A stretch of DNA of 37,583 nucleotides. It comes from Rhodospirillaceae bacterium (GTDB lineage: Bacteria > Pseudomonadota > Alphaproteobacteria > Rhodospirillales > JABHCV01). The notes under the pieces are model-generated. The model searched no databases. It saw only the letters and a list, made by a program, of their open reading frames with translations, and was not told where the DNA came from. Of the stretch, positions 34,891-37,583 are shown in pieces; the stretch's first letter is position 1; each line of letters opens with the position of its first letter. Location of the stretch: positions 1 to 37,583 of the forward strand of contig JABHGV010000003.1 of the NCBI GenBank assembly GCA_018671895.1. The letters run 5' to 3'. Position numbers and translations under genes: made by a program.

Positions 34891-34930
34891 ATATATAACG
34901 AACTGTTATATATCGATACTATATATATCG
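34891..34930. promoter_or_regulatory. Candidate PadR operator / promoter of the RND operon
   Basis: A perfect 9-bp inverted repeat ATATATAAC-N5-GTTATATAT (34891-34913) overlaps a direct repeat TATATATCG (34907-34915 and 34922-34930) and a further CGATA/TATCG pair. This very AT-rich palindromic block sits 18 bases before the padR start and is the only promoter-sized gap before it. Alternating AT palindromes of this kind are typical PadR targets. Confidence 0.55.
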
Positions 34931-34940
34931 TGTCAATATA

Positions 34941-36296
34941 TTAACGTGGAAACCGGCCAATATAAATAAAGCGCAGACTGAGCAAGCTCAGCGATGTGGT
35001 GCTGGCGATCAGCATCGCCTGAAACAGGCCGAGTATGCCGTGCTGAAAATGCAGCGCCAGCAACCAGCCCAACGGCACCATCAGGCCTAAGAAGCAGAAA
35101 CTCTGGATCAATGCCGGGGACCAGATGCCGCCGCTTGACCTAAGGGCATGAACCATCACCGCCTGACCGCCATCGGAAATGGCAACGATGGCGCAGAATA
35201 CGATCAGCGGAATGGCGGCGCTGATCACCGCCATATCGTTTGAATAAGCGGACGCCAGAATCGGTGCCAAAGTCGCGAAAATCAGTCCAATGCCAGCCAT
35301 GGCAATGATGTTCGCGCCCACGCCTGTCCATCCGGCTAGGTTGCGGTCGCTCCAGTCCCCTCGCCCGCCTGCGATGGCGACACGAATTCCCGTCGCCGAC
35401 CCGAAACCAAGCGACACCATGAACGCCATCGCCAACAGATTATGGGCGACGGAAAAAGCCGCCAGCGGCACTTTGCCCAGCCATCCGGCGAACATCGCCA
35501 AAAAGGAAAACGCGATGGATTCGACGCCGATACTGACGGCAGCGGAATAACCAATGCGACGTTGTTGAGCCCAATCCTTCCAACCGCCCTTCGCCGGCAG
35601 CCGAATGCCATAGATCTCGTGGCCGGGCATCGTCCAGATATAGACGATCAGCCCGATCATCAGCAGCCAGCGCACCAGTGATGATGTAATCGCCGAGCCT
35701 TCCGCCCCCATCGCCGGAAAACCCAGATGACCGTAAACAAGCACCCAGTTGAACGCGATGTTGACCAGGTTGGCAACCAGCATCATCAGCATTGCCGGTT
35801 TCGGGTTTTTGATGCCTTCCAGAAACAATGCTGTGGTGACGTACAGCAAATAGGCAGGCAGCCCAAGGCCGAGAAAAAACATCACTCGCCCGCCGTTGAC
35901 GGCCAGCTCCTCCGTTTGTCCGGCGGCCAACAGCATGGGCTCGCCAAAAGACGTCGCCAATGTTCCCAACAGGCCAAGACCAATGGAATACGGTACCGAG
36001 CGCCGCCATACGGCACCACATTCGGTCAGATTTCCTTCGCCTAAGGCGAGGGACGTCATCACTGCCGTTCCCAGCAACAGCCCGAGCAGAATCAGGAATA
36101 CCGGCATGAATGGTGCCATACCAATTCCCAGATATGCCAGTTCAGCCGTCGCGAAGTGACCGACCATGACAATATCAACCAGCGCCATCGCCATCACTCC
36201 GGCCCGCGCCACGACGACCGGCCACGCAAGGCGAACCAGTTCCGACAAATGCCGGGACAGCCTGCGTCGCAACCAGGTTTGGTCAGCCTCCACCAT
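34941..36296 (-). CDS. MATE family efflux transporter
   Basis: This 451-residue membrane protein has the 12 helices and two pseudo-symmetric halves of the MATE fold. The N-terminal half has LVRLAWPVVVARAGVMAMALVDIVMVGHFATAELAYLGIG, the typical first two helices with the D-x-x-x-V-G-H element. Later landmarks are LGLPAYLLYVTTALFLEGIKNPKPAMLMMLVANLVNIAFNWVLVYG and the second-half GVESIAFSFLAMFAGWLG. MATE proteins extrude cationic drugs or organic metabolites with Na+ or H+. It starts directly after the DUF924 stop, so it is the last gene of a three-gene operon. It may also be affected by the padR promoter gap downstream. Confidence 0.92.
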   Translation of the reverse strand: MVEADQTWLRRRLSRHLSELVRLAWPVVVARAGVMAMALVDIVMVGHFATAELAYLGIGMAPFMPVFLILLGLLLGTAVMTSLALGEGNLTECGAVWRRSVPYSIGLGLLGTLATSFGEPMLLAAGQTEELAVNGGRVMFFLGLGLPAYLLYVTTALFLEGIKNPKPAMLMMLVANLVNIAFNWVLVYGHLGFPAMGAEGSAITSSLVRWLLMIGLIVYIWTMPGHEIYGIRLPAKGGWKDWAQQRRIGYSAAVSIGVESIAFSFLAMFAGWLGKVPLAAFSVAHNLLAMAFMVSLGFGSATGIRVAIAGGRGDWSDRNLAGWTGVGANIIAMAGIGLIFATLAPILASAYSNDMAVISAAIPLIVFCAIVAISDGGQAVMVHALRSSGGIWSPALIQSFCFLGLMVPLGWLLALHFQHGILGLFQAMLIASTTSLSLLSLRFIYIGRFPR

Positions 36297-36866
36297 TCAG
36301 AAAGAAGAACCCGGTTCCTGCAGAAACGCTATTTCTTCTTCGGTACTGTCGCGGCCCAGAATGGCATTGCGATGCGGGAAACGCCCGAAGCGGTCGATGA
36401 TATCGCGATGCGCCACCGCCCATTTCAGCAGGTCGGCGTTTCCGGCGGCCGTGAACATATCGACACAGCGTTGCTGATCGTCGATGGATTCCGAATGTTC
36501 GAACGGCAAGTAAAAAAACATCGAAAATGCGACCGGCAAGTTCTTGTCGAACTCCATCCGCAGGGCCTCGTTCGCCAGCTCCAGTGCACGCTTGTCCCCA
36601 ACAAAGGCCTTCGCTGTATCGCGAAACAGATTTCGCGGAAACTGGTCCAGGGCAACAATCAGCGCCAAAGAGTCCATTTGCTTGGTAGCCAGTGCATCAT
36701 ATTTTCCTGCCAACGCCATCTCGACATCGTCCAGGAACGCCTCACGTATGGACTCATCGAACTCCGGATTTTTAACGAACCATTCCTGCCTGGTTTTGCC
36801 GTAATCGTCTGAACCCTTGGACCCAAACCAGAAGTCCCGGACCCTTTGCGTAAAATCATTGCTCAT
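36297..36866 (-). CDS. DUF924 family protein
   Basis: This 189-residue protein is a helical DUF924 member: RDFWFGSKGSDDYGKTRQEWF at the start, LALIVALDQFPRNLFRDTAKAF in the middle, and SMFFYLPFEHSESIDDQQRCV and FGRFPHRNAILGRDSTEEE near the end. The fold is TPR-like and no function is established. The ATG at 36866 follows AAGGGGCTGT; the longer upstream frame is discarded. It overlaps the TfoX-like gene by 4 nt and adjoins MATE without a gap. Confidence 0.9.
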   Translation of the reverse strand: MSNDFTQRVRDFWFGSKGSDDYGKTRQEWFVKNPEFDESIREAFLDDVEMALAGKYDALATKQMDSLALIVALDQFPRNLFRDTAKAFVGDKRALELANEALRMEFDKNLPVAFSMFFYLPFEHSESIDDQQRCVDMFTAAGNADLLKWAVAHRDIIDRFGRFPHRNAILGRDSTEEEIAFLQEPGSSF

Positions 36867-37231
36867 TTTACAGCCCCTTTCTTCTTCATCGCTTTGGCCT
36901 TGTTGTCCGCGAGCGCCACATCGATGGATCGCCGCGCCCACTCCTGCATCTCGTCGACATCGTCGAAAATCTCGTCCGGCACACGCCAGTAACGACCAAG
37001 GATTACAGGTTTATCCTTTTTCATATAGGTAAAAGGTTCCGAACCTGCCGCCTTAAAATCATCCATGCTTTCGTCATCGACCTTGAAATACAGAACTTCG
37101 TCGGCAATCAGGGCGAACATGGATGCCCCCCAATAGACCCCGCCACCGCCAAACATGCGCTTGATGGATATGGTGCCCAGCGGTTCCAGAAGGTCAAGAA
37201 TATGCTCTGCGTATTCCTTGCTAAAGGCCAC
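36863..37231 (-). CDS. TfoX N-terminal domain protein
   Basis: This 122-residue protein matches the TfoX_N fold: LLEPLGTISIKRMFGGGGVYW, then FALIADEVLYFKVDDES and EPFTYMKKDKPVILGRYWRVPDEI. It lacks the C-terminal half of full TfoX/Sxy competence regulators, as is usual for alphaproteobacterial versions. The start is GTG, about 9 bases after GGGGAA. The stop overlaps the DUF924 start by 4 nt. The C-terminus is Lys/Ala-rich. The 267-bp inverted-repeat element lies just upstream. Confidence 0.88.
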   Translation of the reverse strand: MAFSKEYAEHILDLLEPLGTISIKRMFGGGGVYWGASMFALIADEVLYFKVDDESMDDFKAAGSEPFTYMKKDKPVILGRYWRVPDEIFDDVDEMQEWARRSIDVALADNKAKAMKKKGAVK

Positions 37232-37244
37232 GGTGTGATTCCCC

Positions 37245-37511
37245 AGGGTCCAGACTCATTAAAACCATGCAATTGCGTTAGGTCAGGAAGGTCGAATGCA
37301 CGGAAATCAACGCGAAGGACATGCCATAGCATATTCGAGCGTTATTGACACAGCAGTCGGCCTTCCTGACCTAACCCGGAGGGCGAGGGTCTTTTAGCCA
37401 AAGGGTGCGTCGAGAAAACTTGACGATGCCCCACATCGCCTGCGTTTCCACTCCTGCCCTTTGTTTAAATTACCTCTCGCGCAATGGATCGTTTTAATGA
37501 GTCTTGACCCT
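37245..37511. repeat. 267-bp nested inverted-repeat element (MITE-like or structured RNA)
   Basis: The outer ends, 37245-37265 (AGGGTC, C, AGACTCATTAAAAC) and 37491-37511 (GTTTTAATGAGTCT, T, GACCCT), are inverted repeats matching at 20 of 21 positions. Similarity continues inward to about 37277 and 37480 (TTGCG/CGCaa). Inside are two separate stem-loops: 37277-37375, with a perfect 15-bp stem, and 37399-37463 (CAAAGGG/CCCTTTG), which encloses a small hairpin CGATG/CATCG (37424-37438). No coding frame is evident inside. The right end reaches the last bases of the neighbouring gene's stop codon. No clear target-site duplication was seen. Confidence 0.7.
37277..37375. repeat. Inner stem-loop with perfect 15-bp inverted repeat
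   Basis: GTTAGGTCAGGAAGG (37277-37291) is the exact reverse complement of CCTTCCTGACCTAAC (37361-37375), 69 bases apart. A second nested pair, TCGAAT (37292-37297) with ATTCGA (37333-37338), directly continues the left stem. It sits wholly within the larger 37245-37511 element. Confidence 0.8.
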
Positions 37512-37583
37512 AGACAATATTCCCGTCGATTTTATAGCGCCCGCCCGGGTCTTCGATTTCGATGACCCACAGGTCCGGGTCGC
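37510..37583 (-). CDS. C-terminal end of an unidentified protein (5' part outside window)
   Basis: On the minus strand an open frame enters from the window edge and ends at TAG (37510-37512). The 23 visible residues read DPDLWVIEIEDPGGRYKIDG followed by NIV. The regular mix of hydrophobic and charged residues and the good codon use suggest a real gene end, with a beta-strand and turn character. Too little is visible to name a family. Its stop codon overlaps the end of the inverted-repeat element by two bases. Confidence 0.5.
   Translation of the reverse strand, partial: DPDLWVIEIEDPGGRYKIDGNIV

Noticed and set aside
37277-37375. Resemblance of GGTCAGGAAGG and CAGCAGTCGG to the conserved tip of bacterial SRP RNA
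   Set aside because: The order and spacing of the SRP core (GUCAGG, CCGGAAGG, AGCAGCC around one tip loop) are not met; here the segments form the base of a stem 69 bases apart.

Overview
The window is chromosomal DNA from an alphaproteobacterium, most likely a free-living heterotroph of Rhodospirillales type. The reasons are the bolA / dnaJ-like / cobS / cobT gene order, the homodimeric NADP isocitrate dehydrogenase, the xerD / aroK / aroB block, malyl-CoA lyase, and the pairing of short phosphatidylserine decarboxylase with PssA. Coding density is high and genes sit in tight operons, often with 4-nt start/stop overlaps. I see no tRNA, rRNA, CRISPR array, phage gene or complete insertion sequence, and no gene-free stretch longer than 300 bases.

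Layout. Positions 1-2724 hold the 3' end of secA, accA and a malyl-CoA/beta-methylmalyl-CoA lyase gene (both minus strand). Positions 2891-9753 hold a catabolic unit: an IclR-type regulator, a D-2-hydroxyacid dehydrogenase, a complete TRAP transporter (a Tat-dependent, probably lipid-anchored binding protein plus DctQ and DctM permeases), an amidase and a small membrane protein. Together they look like an uptake-and-hydrolysis pathway for an unidentified organic acid or amide. Positions 9917-12856 (minus) hold xerD, a 628-residue secreted protein of unknown function and a 46-residue membrane protein that overlaps it. Positions 13016-16547 (plus) hold aroK, aroB, a CNNM/CorC-type membrane protein and a DUF2889 gene. 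Positions 16544-20939 hold a ribbon-helix-helix protein, bolA, a J-domain protein and the cobaltochelatase genes cobS and cobT.

Positions 21036-25073 hold a DHH phosphoesterase, a flavin split-barrel protein, ribosomal protein L28, isocitrate dehydrogenase and a LOG-family nucleotide hydrolase. Positions 25176-26541 hold a cytochrome c' and an overlapping diheme cytochrome c. A Sel1-repeat periplasmic protein follows, then a LysM protein with the two phosphatidylethanolamine genes psd and pssA. Positions 30151-34873 are a PadR-controlled RND efflux operon read on the minus strand, and behind it lie MATE, DUF924 and TfoX-like genes.

The most unusual non-coding material is of two kinds. First, a dispersed structured repeat occurs three times (1601-1740, 9765-9894, 22645-22718). 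It is built from CTCTGGAAG inverted repeats flanked by a hairpin that keeps its fold, with a bulged C, while its stem sequence changes. Second, a 267-bp nested inverted-repeat element lies at 37245-37511. It has a 20-of-21 outer inverted repeat and two inner stem-loops, one with a perfect 15-bp stem.
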